This document shows, piece by piece, positions 1-8,708 of a DNA stretch of 42,273 nucleotides (within the stretch, counting starts at the first letter, position 1; each line of letters begins with the position of its first letter). The stretch covers positions 1-42,273 of the forward strand of contig CAUZFZ010000091.1 of the NCBI GenBank assembly GCA_963579025.1. The letters run 5' to 3'. The position numbers were made by a program, and so were the translations under genes. The notes beneath the pieces were generated by a model that was not told where the DNA came from, did no database searches, and was given only the letters and a program-made list of their open reading frames with translations. The stretch comes from CAUZFZ01 sp963579025. GTDB lineage: Bacteria > Planctomycetota > Planctomycetia > Planctomycetales > Planctomycetaceae.

Positions 1-125
1 TGACAAGCGGAGCGAAATACGATTTCGGCGTGCCGGCGCGGGCGACTTTTGGAGTCAGTCAGTATTCAGATCGTTCTGAGATCTCCGCGACGGCACACCG
101 CAGACGCAGTTCGGCCCGCTTGTCA
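1..125. repeat. imperfect palindromic intergenic repeat at left edge
   Basis: The first ten bases, TGACAAGCGG, recur in reverse complement at 116-125. The match continues inward with mismatches, so roughly bases 1-48 can pair with 80-125, including a GTGCCG core against CGGCAC. The size resembles other palindromic repeats in this window (6698-6823, 32329-32433). The element may extend left of the window. Bases 126-237, up to the DUF1501 gene, show no other structure that I can support. Confidence 0.5.
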
Positions 126-237
126 CACCCTACAAAAACTCACAGCCGCTGAGCGTTGGAAGGGGCAAGAAATTTCAGAGGCCGCTCAATTCAGGTGTCA
201 CGGGCCGAATCAACTCGTTTAACAGGATCTCCAACAC

Positions 238-1512
238 ATGCTCCCCGCCGAACTCAATCAGCTTGACGACCTTTCACGCCGACAGTTCATGGCGAATGTC
301 GCGAAGTGCTCACTGGGCGTCAGCCTTCTGCCGTTTGGTCTGAACGACGCATTGGCCCAGTCACGTACCGGCGGCAAGGCCCAGCGCGTGATCTACCTCT
401 ACATGTCCGGAGCAATGAGCCAGGTGGACACGTTCGATCCAAAACCGAAGAGCGATGTGCAGGGCGACACCGGCGTCGTCAGCACCGCGATTCCCGGCGT
501 GCAATTCTCTGAGTATCTGCCGAAGCTCGCACAGCGTGCGAAGCAACTGGCCGTCGTACGATCGCTCAGCACTTCCACCGGCGCTCACGGACCGGCCCGC
601 TATCTGCTGCGGACCAGTTACAGCCCGATCGCAACGACAAAGCATCCTGGACTGGGTTCGTGGATGCACAAGAAACTCGGTCGCATCCACAAGGAACTGC
701 CGGCTGCCGTGCAGATCGGTGGCGGTGTTGGACCGGGTTACATGGGTGCTGAATTCGCACCCGTGCCGTTGGGCGATCCGTCGAAAGGGCTTGAGAACAC
801 GAAGCAGCCGACTTACCTGAAAGACAGTGCATTCGATAAACGCATGAGACTGTCGGCGGCGTTCGATTCGTCCTTCCGACGGCGGGCTGCGTCCAACAGC
901 AAGGTCAGTGGCTACGATGATCTGTATCAGGAAGCCATTGGTCTACTGCGCAGCAAAGACCTGTCGGCGTTCGACATCATGAAAGAACCGGCAGCCACTC
1001 GTAACGCGTACGGCGCTTCGAAATTTGGTCGAGGTGCGCTGCTGGCCCGACGACTCGTTGAAAATGGCGTCCGGTACGTTGAGGTCTCGCTGGGCAGTTG
1101 GGACAACCACTACGAACTGTGGAATACCCTGCCGGATAAAGCTGCGGAACTCGACAATGTCGCCGGACAGCTTCTGACAGACCTGCAGCAACGAGGACTT
1201 CTGAAAGACACGCTGGTTGTGATCGGAACGGAATTTGGTCGCAAGCCGCATATCAATGAGCGAAACGGCCGCGACCACCATCCGGCTGCGTTCTCAAGCG
1301 TGCTGGCTGGCGGCGGGATCAAAGGCGGACAGGTGTACGGCGCAACGGATGCAGATGCCTTCCATGTCGAAGATGATCAGGTCTCCGTCGAGGAATTGAA
1401 CGCGACGATCGCTACAGCCCTGGGGATTCGCCATGACCAGGAAATCCACTCGCCGGACGGCCGACCGTTCACGATCGGAAACGGCGGAAAACCGATCGCA
1501 AAGTTGCTTTAA
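238..1512 (+). CDS. DUF1501 family protein, Tat-exported
   Basis: A 424-residue protein of the DUF1501 family, a large planctomycete family with an alkaline-phosphatase/sulfatase-like fold and mostly unknown function. Residues 13-17 read SRRQF, a twin-arginine motif, followed by a hydrophobic stretch to about residue 40 and a likely cleavage after ALAQ, so export by Tat to the periplasm is predicted. Family features include YLYMSGAMSQVDTFDPKP near residue 53 and the His-rich GRDHHP segment near residue 343. DUF1501 genes usually follow a DUF1549/DUF1553 gene. Here the upstream neighbour lies outside the window, and the only DUF1549/DUF1553 gene seen is 20 kb away at 21022. The substrate is unknown. 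Confidence 0.9.
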   Translation: MLPAELNQLDDLSRRQFMANVAKCSLGVSLLPFGLNDALAQSRTGGKAQRVIYLYMSGAMSQVDTFDPKPKSDVQGDTGVVSTAIPGVQFSEYLPKLAQRAKQLAVVRSLSTSTGAHGPARYLLRTSYSPIATTKHPGLGSWMHKKLGRIHKELPAAVQIGGGVGPGYMGAEFAPVPLGDPSKGLENTKQPTYLKDSAFDKRMRLSAAFDSSFRRRAASNSKVSGYDDLYQEAIGLLRSKDLSAFDIMKEPAATRNAYGASKFGRGALLARRLVENGVRYVEVSLGSWDNHYELWNTLPDKAAELDNVAGQLLTDLQQRGLLKDTLVVIGTEFGRKPHINERNGRDHHPAAFSSVLAGGGIKGGQVYGATDADAFHVEDDQVSVEELNATIATALGIRHDQEIHSPDGRPFTIGNGGKPIAKLL

Positions 1513-1524
1513 TCGAGTCCGATA

Positions 1525-2331
1525 GTGCCCCACTCAAACGGACGCTCATGGCTTGCCGTCGATGTCGGTAACAGCCGCGTCAAGACCGGGCTGTTCGTGT
1601 CAGATCCCGGCCCGATTGAGCAGACGCTGCCCGTCTGTAAGGCCTGCTTCAACACGGCACTGGAAGACGGACTCTCCTGGGAAGAACTGTCGATCGTCGG
1701 CACAGGGCAGGAATTCCGGGGAATCGTCGTCGGATCGAACCAGCAGGGTGTTGACCGAGTCGCCGCGGAATGGTCACAGCGTTCCGACGTCGAATTGCTT
1801 GTCGTCCGTGATTCGCGGCAGTTTCCCATCTTGGTGGATGTCGACTTTCCAGACCGCGTCGGATTTGATCGGCTACTGAATGCTGTGGCCGTCAATGTTG
1901 TTCGCAATCCGACACATGCGGCGATCATCGTCGACTGCGGCACAGCCACCACGATCGACCTCGTCACCGCAAACGCAACGTTTCGCGGCGGGGCGATCCT
2001 TCCGGGCTTTGCGCTCTGCGCGACGGCGATGCATCACTACACCGACGTGTTGCCGCTAATCTCGATCGACCAGATTGCCGATGTCGATAACGAGACTGCT
2101 GCCCATCCCCCACTCGGCCGCAATACCGAGGCGGCGATGATGAGCGGCGTGTTCTGGGGGCAGGTCGGCGCGATTCGCGAGCTGATTCAACGTATCGGCG
2201 AGCCATTGACTGGACCGTTCGATATCGTGTTGACCGGAGGCGGTTCCCGTTTGCTGTCGCCTCATTTCCCGGACGCGATTCATTGCCCGTATCTTCCGCT
2301 GCAGGGACTGATCGTCGCGGCTGCATCCTGA
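1525..2331 (+). CDS. coaX: type III pantothenate kinase
   Basis: CoaX phosphorylates pantothenate with ATP, the first step of coenzyme A synthesis, in the cytoplasm. The 268-residue length fits the family. The phosphate-binding DVGNSRVK is at residues 13-20, GFDR at 113-116, the catalytic-site segment DCGTATTIDL at 137-146 and GGAILPG at 155-161. The start is GTG at 1525, twelve bases after the DUF1501 stop, with no strong Shine-Dalgarno, so the start is less certain than the frame. It lies 15 bases upstream of the thiamine enzyme, and the two cofactor genes are probably co-transcribed. Confidence 0.93.
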   Translation: MPHSNGRSWLAVDVGNSRVKTGLFVSDPGPIEQTLPVCKACFNTALEDGLSWEELSIVGTGQEFRGIVVGSNQQGVDRVAAEWSQRSDVELLVVRDSRQFPILVDVDFPDRVGFDRLLNAVAVNVVRNPTHAAIIVDCGTATTIDLVTANATFRGGAILPGFALCATAMHHYTDVLPLISIDQIADVDNETAAHPPLGRNTEAAMMSGVFWGQVGAIRELIQRIGEPLTGPFDIVLTGGGSRLLSPHFPDAIHCPYLPLQGLIVAAAS

Positions 2332-2346
2332 GACGCTGGTTGATCA

Positions 2347-3960
2347 ATGAATGAGCAGAGTCTGACCGAAGGCGCTCGCCGAGCAGTCGAGCGAGCTGTC
2401 GATGCCGCGACTGAGTGGAGACACAGCAACGTGCGTCCCGCTCACCTGCTGTGGTCGCTGCTCGAAGAGGAATCGATTGCCTGTGAATCGCTGGGACGGG
2501 CTGGCGTTACTCTCCAGATGGTGTTGGCTGCCGATATCTGGAGTGGGGCAAATCCACCCGCTGATGACGAGTCAACCGGTGACGACGAGACTCTCGACGC
2601 ATTGACTCGTGACGTTTCGGCCGCCTTGAACCTGTCCATCGTTGTCGCTGACCCCATCGAGACTGAGTCCTTTCAGCAGGTGCAGTTTCACGCCAGGTGG
2701 GCGGCTCACGCTGACGATTCAGAAATCGGTACCGAACATCTGCTGGCAGGTCTTGTGGCGGTCGAGTCCCCGGTCTCCACGCTGCTTCGGCGACATGGCC
2801 TCGCTAGTGAGACACTTGCAACTGCCAGCGCAGATGAAGCTGATCTTGCGGAACCGATGCCGGTCGCTTTCGAGATCGATTTCGGATCCGAGTCGGACAG
2901 CGACCGGACTGCGGCCTGTCGCATTATCGACGCTGCTGCCAATCGTGCCCGGGAAGGCTTGCGAGTCGTCGAGGACTACGTCCGCTTCACACTGGATGAC
3001 GCACATCTCAGCCGGCTGCTGAAATTGACTCGTCACCAGTTGCGTGCGATCACACAGAGTCTGGATTCGGAGGGATTGCTCGCGTCGCGCGACACGCGAT
3101 CAGACGTGGGAACGGCGATTCACACGCAATCCGAGATGACGCGTGCGACTCCACTGGACGTCGCTCAGGCCAGTCTGAAGCGAGCTCAGGAAGCCGCACG
3201 CACACTGGAAGAGTTCTCCAAGGTGGTCACCGGAACGGTCCCGCCGGGCGAGGTCAGTGTGCCGGAGCGATTCGGTCGATTGCGGTACGACCTGTACTCG
3301 CTGGAAAAGGCGATTCTTACGACCACAGCGTCGAAGCAGCGTCTGGAAGGCTGCGCACTGTATCTGCTGCTGACGGCAGATCTATGCCCCGGCGGACTCG
3401 AAAACGTCCTGAACGAGGCGACCGGTCACGGCGTGCCGATTGTCCAGCTTCGCGAGAAATCGCTGGCCGATCGAGAGCTGCTGGTTCAGGCCCGTCACGT
3501 TCGTGAGCTGACGTCCCAGACCGACACACTGCTGATCATGAACGATCGCCCGGACCTGGCAGTGCTGTGCGGAGCGGACGGCGTGCATGTCGGCCAGGAT
3601 GAACTCTCCGTTCGAGACGTCCGACGTATCATCGGGCCAGAACGATTAATCGGAGTGTCAACGCACTCGATCAAGCAGGCTCGCCAGGCAGTTCTGGACG
3701 GTGCTGATTACCTCGGTGTCGGACCGGTGTTTTCCTCAACGACGAAATCATTTGACGAATTCGCGGGGCTGGATTTTGTGCGCCAGGTTACTGACGAGAT
3801 CGCACTGCCATGGTTCGCGATTGGCGGAATCAACCGGGAAAACCTGGCAGATGTCCAGACGGCCGGTGCTCGACGTGTGGCCGTGAGTGCCGCCATCTGC
3901 GGAGCGGATTCGCCAGGTGCCATCGCAGCCGATATGGCCGCACAACTGGCAAGCGACTAG
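2347..3960 (+). CDS. thiE: Clp_N-ThiD2-ThiE fusion, thiamine-phosphate synthase
   Basis: A 537-residue protein with three parts. Residues 1-160 look like the double Clp_N repeat of ClpA/ClpC substrate-recruiting domains, with HLL motifs near residues 33 and 131. Residues 185-325 match ThiD2, known as a monofunctional hydroxymethylpyrimidine-phosphate kinase (CRIIDAAANRAREGLRVVED). Residues 335-537 are ThiE, which joins HMP-PP and thiazole phosphate to thiamine phosphate: QLREK 367, NDR 399, DGVHVGQ 411, GVSTHS 436 and GVGPVFSSTTK 457 are all present. ThiD2-ThiE fusions are known; the Clp_N addition is the odd part. The AAA+ domains of Clp are absent, so it is not a Clp ATPase. Start ATG 2347 lacks a strong ribosome binding site. 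It follows coaX. Confidence 0.9.
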   Translation: MNEQSLTEGARRAVERAVDAATEWRHSNVRPAHLLWSLLEEESIACESLGRAGVTLQMVLAADIWSGANPPADDESTGDDETLDALTRDVSAALNLSIVVADPIETESFQQVQFHARWAAHADDSEIGTEHLLAGLVAVESPVSTLLRRHGLASETLATASADEADLAEPMPVAFEIDFGSESDSDRTAACRIIDAAANRAREGLRVVEDYVRFTLDDAHLSRLLKLTRHQLRAITQSLDSEGLLASRDTRSDVGTAIHTQSEMTRATPLDVAQASLKRAQEAARTLEEFSKVVTGTVPPGEVSVPERFGRLRYDLYSLEKAILTTTASKQRLEGCALYLLLTADLCPGGLENVLNEATGHGVPIVQLREKSLADRELLVQARHVRELTSQTDTLLIMNDRPDLAVLCGADGVHVGQDELSVRDVRRIIGPERLIGVSTHSIKQARQAVLDGADYLGVGPVFSSTTKSFDEFAGLDFVRQVTDEIALPWFAIGGINRENLADVQTAGARRVAVSAAICGADSPGAIAADMAAQLASD

Positions 3961-3994
3961 TGTTTGGTCAGCCATCAATTGATGAGTGCCAGCC

Positions 3995-4068
3995 ATACAA
4001 GCCCGAAGCGCCAGCGAGTGAACATGCGCCGTACAATGCGTTCACTCGCTGGCGCTTCGGGCTTGTAT
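3995..4068. repeat. long perfect palindromic repeat
   Basis: Arms 3995-4023 and 4040-4068 are perfect 29-base inverted repeats around a 16-base spacer, with the core AAGCCCGAAGCGCCAGCGAG. It sits between the thiE fusion and uppP. From memory, closely similar palindromes are dispersed in planctomycete genomes; only one copy is in this window. It is too long and lacks the T-run of a standard terminator, but it would fold strongly in RNA. Confidence 0.85.
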
Positions 4069-4113
4069 TGCTGCTTCATCCTTTAGCCAGTGTCAGGGAT
4101 CGACCGGCCGGAT

Positions 4114-4920
4114 ATGGAAATCCTTCAGGCAGTCATTCTGGGAATTGTTCAGGGCATCGGTGAGTTCCTCCCGATCAGCTCGTCGGGACATCTGGTCATC
4201 GCAGGCGAGTTGCTCGACAAAATATTCCAGACGACGACAAGTGACTCGGACAAACTACTGCTGAATGTCACGCTCCATGCCGGCACGCTGTTCGCCATCC
4301 TGATCGTGTACCGCGAGGCGATCTGGAAATTGAGAACGCAGTTGGGTGTCTGCATGCTGCTTGTGATCGCATCGATACCGGCCGGAGTCGCCGGCCTCGC
4401 GTTTCGCGAGTTCTTTGAGACAGTTTTTGCCACGCCGATCATTGCGGGAGTCGCACTGTTCGCGACGGCAGGACTGCTTTTCGCGGGTCATCGGCTTGAA
4501 CGGGGCGAGATCACTTACGAGCAGCTCAGTCCCAGGCAGGCCCTGCTGATTGGACTGTGCCAGGCGGCAGCTCTGGTCCCAGGCATCTCACGTAGCGGAA
4601 GCACGATCTCTGCCGGTCTGATCTTTGGACTGAAACGGGAATCAGCGGCCGCGTTCTCGTTCCTGATGGCGATCCCCGTGATCGGCGGGGCCGCACTGAT
4701 CGAAGGCCTGTCAGTTCTGTCCGGTGATGTCACCGTCGAATCGCCGATGGCTCTGATCGCCGGAGGCCTGACGGCGTTCGTTGTCGGCCTGGTCGCGCTG
4801 CATTGGCTCGTGGGCTTCATCGCGCGGGGGCGGCTGCACTGGTTCGCATTCTACTGCGTCGGAGCCGGGACGCTGACGGTCATCTGGCAACTGTTTGCGG
4901 CTGTGATGTCGATCAGTTGA
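4114..4920 (+). CDS. uppP: undecaprenyl-diphosphatase UppP
   Basis: An inner-membrane enzyme that recycles undecaprenyl diphosphate to the monophosphate carrier used for cell-wall and surface-glycan synthesis; it also gives bacitracin resistance (BacA family). The 268-residue protein has both family signatures: EFLPISSSGHL near residue 16 and PGISRSGSTI near residue 160, with about eight hydrophobic helices. I start at ATG 4114 because the protein then begins MEILQAVILGIVQG, as in homologues; a GTG at 4090 would add eight residues. It has its own upstream space after the palindrome, so it may be transcribed separately from thiE. Confidence 0.93.
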   Translation: MEILQAVILGIVQGIGEFLPISSSGHLVIAGELLDKIFQTTTSDSDKLLLNVTLHAGTLFAILIVYREAIWKLRTQLGVCMLLVIASIPAGVAGLAFREFFETVFATPIIAGVALFATAGLLFAGHRLERGEITYEQLSPRQALLIGLCQAAALVPGISRSGSTISAGLIFGLKRESAAAFSFLMAIPVIGGAALIEGLSVLSGDVTVESPMALIAGGLTAFVVGLVALHWLVGFIARGRLHWFAFYCVGAGTLTVIWQLFAAVMSIS

Positions 4921-5023
4921 GCTGAACAGGACATATAATGGGACGCGGATAGCGTGGATTCGACGGAAATTCGCTGATCCGCTTTCATCCGCCAAATCCG
5001 CGTCATCCGCGTTCTATTCAGCT
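4920..5023. repeat. imperfect inverted repeat after uppP, possible terminator
   Basis: AGCTGAA at 4920-4926 pairs with TTCAGCT at 5017-5023. Inside, the left segment ACGCGGATAGCGTGGATT (about 4943-4960) is an imperfect complement of the right segment around 4995-5013, which reads AATCCGCGTCATCCGCGTTC. The hairpin begins at the uppP stop codon and could end its transcript. The CATCCGCGT unit also resembles dispersed planctomycete repeats. Confidence 0.6.
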
Positions 5024-5142
5024 TACGTTTGGATCACCCAGGCAGAATTCGGACGAGCAGGCTGACCTGGTTGCATCAGTGCATGGCAACGACTCCAATC
5101 TGCGGACTGGAATAGACCACGCGATGTGGAACGGAGCCTCCG

Positions 5143-6642
5143 ATGCGACACACTCTCAATGGTGCCTTGATCCTGCTGACCTGGGTTGTCCCGACACGCG
5201 CAGACGACGTCGATCCGGCTCCTCCGCGAGTGAATGCGTTGCCTGCCGCAACGGAACCAGGCCCGAGTGACTATGACCGCGTCACCTTTCATGGTGCACC
5301 AAAGCCGCTACCGGCTGGAGCTGTCACACATGACTGGAAGACGTTTCTGGGCCCAACTCACAATGGAATCTCGACGGAAACGAAGTTGCTCAAGAAATGG
5401 CCGAACGGCGGACCAAAGCCTGTCTGGGAGTTGAGCAAGGGCATTGCCTACACGTCGCCGTCGATTCATGGCGACTACCTGGTGTTTTCGCACCGGGTTG
5501 ATGACGAAGTGCTGGTCGAGTGTCTGCATCCTGCGACCGGTCAGCAGTACTGGCAATTCAAGTATCCGTCCGAGTACCGAGACCGGTACGGGTACGGAAG
5601 CGGTCCGCGAGCCAGTGCTGTCATCGACAGCAATCGCGTTTACATACTTGGCGTCGAGGGCGAGTTTTTCTGTCTGGAACTGAAGACCGGACGCGTCATC
5701 TGGCAACGCAACATCAATCGGGACTTTGGCGTATCGCAGGACTTTTTCGGGACGGTGGGCACGCCGCTGCTGCAGGGGAATCTGCTCATTCTGAACGTCG
5801 GAGGTCGTCAGGGTCCGTGCGTCGTCGCGTTCAACAAGATGACGGGTCGAGCCGTCTGGACGGCTGGAAAAAACAAATGGGGGCCGAGCTACGCGTCACC
5901 GATTCCCGGGATGATCCACGGTCAGCCGCGCGTGTTTGTTTTCGCTGGCGGCGACAGCGATCCTGCGATCGGCGGCCTGCTCTCGATTAACCCGATGAAT
6001 GGAGCCGTCGATTTTGAGTTTCCCTGGCGAAGCTCAAAGTACGAATCCGTGAACGCCTCGTGCCCGGTCGTGATCGGTGGAGATCGCGTGTTTGTCTCGG
6101 CCACCTATCGCAAAGGCAGCGCATTGCTGCAAATCAAGCCGGACTTCTCGCATTCAACACTGTGGACCATGTCCGATCGCGAACACAATACGGACGACGA
6201 TCAGCTCGGGATTCACTGGAACACGCCGATCTACAAAGACGGTCATCTGTACGCCTTCGATGGCCGCAATGAGCCGGACGCCTCGCTCGTGTGCGTCAAC
6301 GTGAAGACCGGCAAAGTCGTGTGGCGCACAGAGCCGGAGTGGGAAGACTCGCTGGAACTCAATGGCGAAACACAGAAGCTGACGCTCAGCACGTTGCGAG
6401 GTTGCCTGATGCACGTCGATGGGCAGTTTCTGTGCGTCGGAGAACTCGGGCACCTTCTGTGGTTGGACCTGAGCCCGGCCGGGTACAGGGAACTTCAACG
6501 GACGTGGCTCTTCGCATCTCGGGAAACCTGGGCCCCACCCGTTATCAGCCGCGGTTTACTCTATATGACGCAGAATCAACGGGACCTGATCAGCAGGAAG
6601 GGCCCTCGACTGATCTGCTACGACTTTCGGGCCGTCGAATAG
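5143..6642 (+). CDS. exported PQQ-binding-like beta-propeller protein
   Basis: 499 residues with an N-terminal signal peptide (hydrophobic ALILLTWVVPTRADD, cleavage near residue 21). The mature part carries repeated WxxG-type blades of a pyrroloquinoline-quinone-like propeller: phrases such as LKTGRVIWQRN, MTGRAVWTAGKN and VKTGKVVWRTEP recur every 50-60 residues. In planctomycetes such proteins are common, and most are scaffolds or unassigned oxidoreductases rather than proven PQQ enzymes. A GGAG six bases before ATG 5143 supports the start. It appears to be a single-gene unit between two palindromic repeats. The substrate is unknown. Confidence 0.85.
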   Translation: MRHTLNGALILLTWVVPTRADDVDPAPPRVNALPAATEPGPSDYDRVTFHGAPKPLPAGAVTHDWKTFLGPTHNGISTETKLLKKWPNGGPKPVWELSKGIAYTSPSIHGDYLVFSHRVDDEVLVECLHPATGQQYWQFKYPSEYRDRYGYGSGPRASAVIDSNRVYILGVEGEFFCLELKTGRVIWQRNINRDFGVSQDFFGTVGTPLLQGNLLILNVGGRQGPCVVAFNKMTGRAVWTAGKNKWGPSYASPIPGMIHGQPRVFVFAGGDSDPAIGGLLSINPMNGAVDFEFPWRSSKYESVNASCPVVIGGDRVFVSATYRKGSALLQIKPDFSHSTLWTMSDREHNTDDDQLGIHWNTPIYKDGHLYAFDGRNEPDASLVCVNVKTGKVVWRTEPEWEDSLELNGETQKLTLSTLRGCLMHVDGQFLCVGELGHLLWLDLSPAGYRELQRTWLFASRETWAPPVISRGLLYMTQNQRDLISRKGPRLICYDFRAVE

Positions 6643-6697
6643 TCCGAGAGTACATTCAGGATTCGTTCGCAGAAAAACAATTCTGAAATTGCTCAAG

Positions 6698-6823
6698 TGT
6701 TCTGTCAGGCTTTGATTTCGGGGTGGCTGGGGTCGAACGAAGTGAGCCCCCAGTCGTGATTACTGGGGGCTCGCGTTGCTCGACCCCAGCCACGCAACCC
6801 TGATTCTAAAGGCTGACAGAGCA
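6698..6823. repeat. nested palindromic element (about 126 bp)
   Basis: The inner arms 6723-6754 and 6762-6793 are 32-base inverted repeats with a few mismatches and a 7-base loop; the core is GGCTGGGGTCGA against TCGACCCCAGCC. A separate outer pair, TGTTCTGTCAGGCTTTGATT at 6698-6717 and its imperfect complement at 6801-6823, encloses it. This two-layer build resembles the element at 32329-32433. It fills the gap between the propeller gene and the DUF1559 gene. Confidence 0.8.
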
Positions 6824-6876
6824 CCAGGCTGCTTCGAATCGACACCCTTCAAACGCACTGCTGAGTCGCACACCGG

Positions 6877-8640
6877 ATGAGCCAGTCAGAGACGAGGCAA
6901 TTGACGTGTCCCAACGGGCACCGCTTTGACATGCCGGACTCTGACAAAGCGCCAGGCCGCGTGAAGTGTCCCGAGTGCGACGCAAAGGTTCTCGTCAAAC
7001 CTGAAGACACTGCAGCCACCGGACCGGTCGGCCGAGGCCGCAGTCTGTGGGCGGTGATGGGCCAGCAGAACGATGCGGCATCCGAGTCAACGGACGAGAA
7101 GACGGAAGCGACATCGCCAGAAGATTCGTCCGATCCGCAGTCGTCCACGAAGGATCGGCACGCCCCGGAAAAGCCATCAACCGTCGAACCGCCTAAGCCG
7201 TCATTCGTCAGAAAAACAGTTAAGCCGATCGAGGCCAAGGGAGATTCCGAGACCGAAGCGCCTCAGATCAAACGGGACTCGGACACGCCTGGTGACGAAA
7301 CCTCCGGAGCTGGGGCGAAGGAATCGGGCGCGTCCGAACCGGCACGCCCGCGCGGCCTTTGGGCGATGATGGGGTCGCCCGCATCGCCAGCGAAGGACAG
7401 TCAATCAGAATCCGACGACTCACCAACTGGTGACTCTCAGGATGATGATGGAGACGACGGGCAGGGCAACGAAACCGCCGACTCGGAAGTCGACTCCGAG
7501 ATTGTCGAAGAACGCGAACAGTCTCCGTCATCCGAGCTGGACGAAGGGGAGTCTGATTTCCACGATGGCGACGACGACGATGAACGGTCGCTGACTGACG
7601 AGGATGAGGAGGATGGCTGGGACGTCGACGATCCTCAGGCGGACCTGGATGATCTTCTTCCGCCGTCGGAGCCCGGTCCCGCGGAAGGTCCACCGCCGGG
7701 TGCACGCAAGGGTGTCGCTGCACTGGCGGCCGGGATTGCGGCAACCCTCCTGGGCGGGCTCACAATTCTGCCGTGGTTCTGGGTAAAGTTTCCGAGCACG
7801 GTGACCGGAGTGGCGGCATTGGTTTTCGGTTACCAGGCACTGGGAGAACGACAACGGGCGCGCGAACGGAAACCACCATTCATGGCCCTGGCCGGAATGC
7901 TGTTGGGTCTGGCGGGGATGTTTGCCGGGCCGGCCATGCTGAATGATCTGGGCCGGGACATGCGCGAGCGAGCCAATGCCGAAGCGGTTCAGGCCAACCT
8001 GGTCGACATTGGCGCAGCCTTGAACCGCTACCATGCAGAACACGGGCGCTATCCGGCCGGCGGAGAATGGGACGACGATGGCACGGGATTCGAAACCGGA
8101 CTGCATGGCTGGATGACGGCCCTGCTGCCGTATCTGGATCAAAGCGAGCTGGTCGGCGCGATTGACCGCACGAAACCCTGGAACGACCCGGTGAACTTTC
8201 CGGCCATGAGTCGGCCAGTGCCCGTATTTCTCGTGCCGGACGTCGAGCACGTTCCAAACGGGCAGGGATACGCAACGACGCACTACTCAGGTGTCGGCGG
8301 CGAGATCCTGACCGACCAGGGGCGGGTCAGCCTTGGAGTGTTCGGTCGCGATTCGCATGTGACACGGTTCGACATCACTGATGGCCTGTCCCAGACAATG
8401 ATCGCTGGCGAGATCAATCGCGCGTTTCCGGCATGGGGAAATCCTGGCAACTGGCGTCAGACCGGACGCGGGCTGAACCAGGAAGTCGCCGGATTCGGCA
8501 ACGCCGACGGAACCGGGGCCCACTTCCTGATGGCGGATGGCAGCGTCCGGTTCTTTCCAAATCGAACGTCCCCCGAAGTCCTGGACCGTCTCAGTACGCG
8601 CGACGCAGGCGATAACGCTGGGCTCGATCCGGTTGAATGA
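6877..8640 (+). CDS. zinc-ribbon membrane protein with C-terminal DUF1559 domain
   Basis: 587 residues. The N-terminus has a CPNGHRF...CPECDAKV pair (residues 11-40), a likely zinc ribbon. Two GLWAMMG/SLWAVMG motifs lie in a long, very acidic, low-complexity region up to about residue 275. Two or three hydrophobic segments follow (about 277-350), then a DUF1559 domain: LVDIGAALNRYHAEHGRYPAGG, and near the C-terminus the family's ADGSVRF motif. DUF1559 proteins are a large planctomycete-specific family related to type II secretion pseudopilins, of unknown role. Most have a pilin-like N-terminus; this one instead appears to be a cytoplasmic-ribbon, membrane-anchored version. Confidence 0.85.
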   Translation: MSQSETRQLTCPNGHRFDMPDSDKAPGRVKCPECDAKVLVKPEDTAATGPVGRGRSLWAVMGQQNDAASESTDEKTEATSPEDSSDPQSSTKDRHAPEKPSTVEPPKPSFVRKTVKPIEAKGDSETEAPQIKRDSDTPGDETSGAGAKESGASEPARPRGLWAMMGSPASPAKDSQSESDDSPTGDSQDDDGDDGQGNETADSEVDSEIVEEREQSPSSELDEGESDFHDGDDDDERSLTDEDEEDGWDVDDPQADLDDLLPPSEPGPAEGPPPGARKGVAALAAGIAATLLGGLTILPWFWVKFPSTVTGVAALVFGYQALGERQRARERKPPFMALAGMLLGLAGMFAGPAMLNDLGRDMRERANAEAVQANLVDIGAALNRYHAEHGRYPAGGEWDDDGTGFETGLHGWMTALLPYLDQSELVGAIDRTKPWNDPVNFPAMSRPVPVFLVPDVEHVPNGQGYATTHYSGVGGEILTDQGRVSLGVFGRDSHVTRFDITDGLSQTMIAGEINRAFPAWGNPGNWRQTGRGLNQEVAGFGNADGTGAHFLMADGSVRFFPNRTSPEVLDRLSTRDAGDNAGLDPVE

Positions 8641-8708
8641 CGGCCTCGGCACTCATGCTGACAAAGTCACTCGCCGTCCATTTGACCAACAAATAATGAG
8701 GTTACCCG

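Noticed and set aside
7528..8283. 251-codon - strand frame inside the DUF1559 gene
   Set aside because: The + strand shows the DUF1559 motifs; the antisense frame has no family resemblance.
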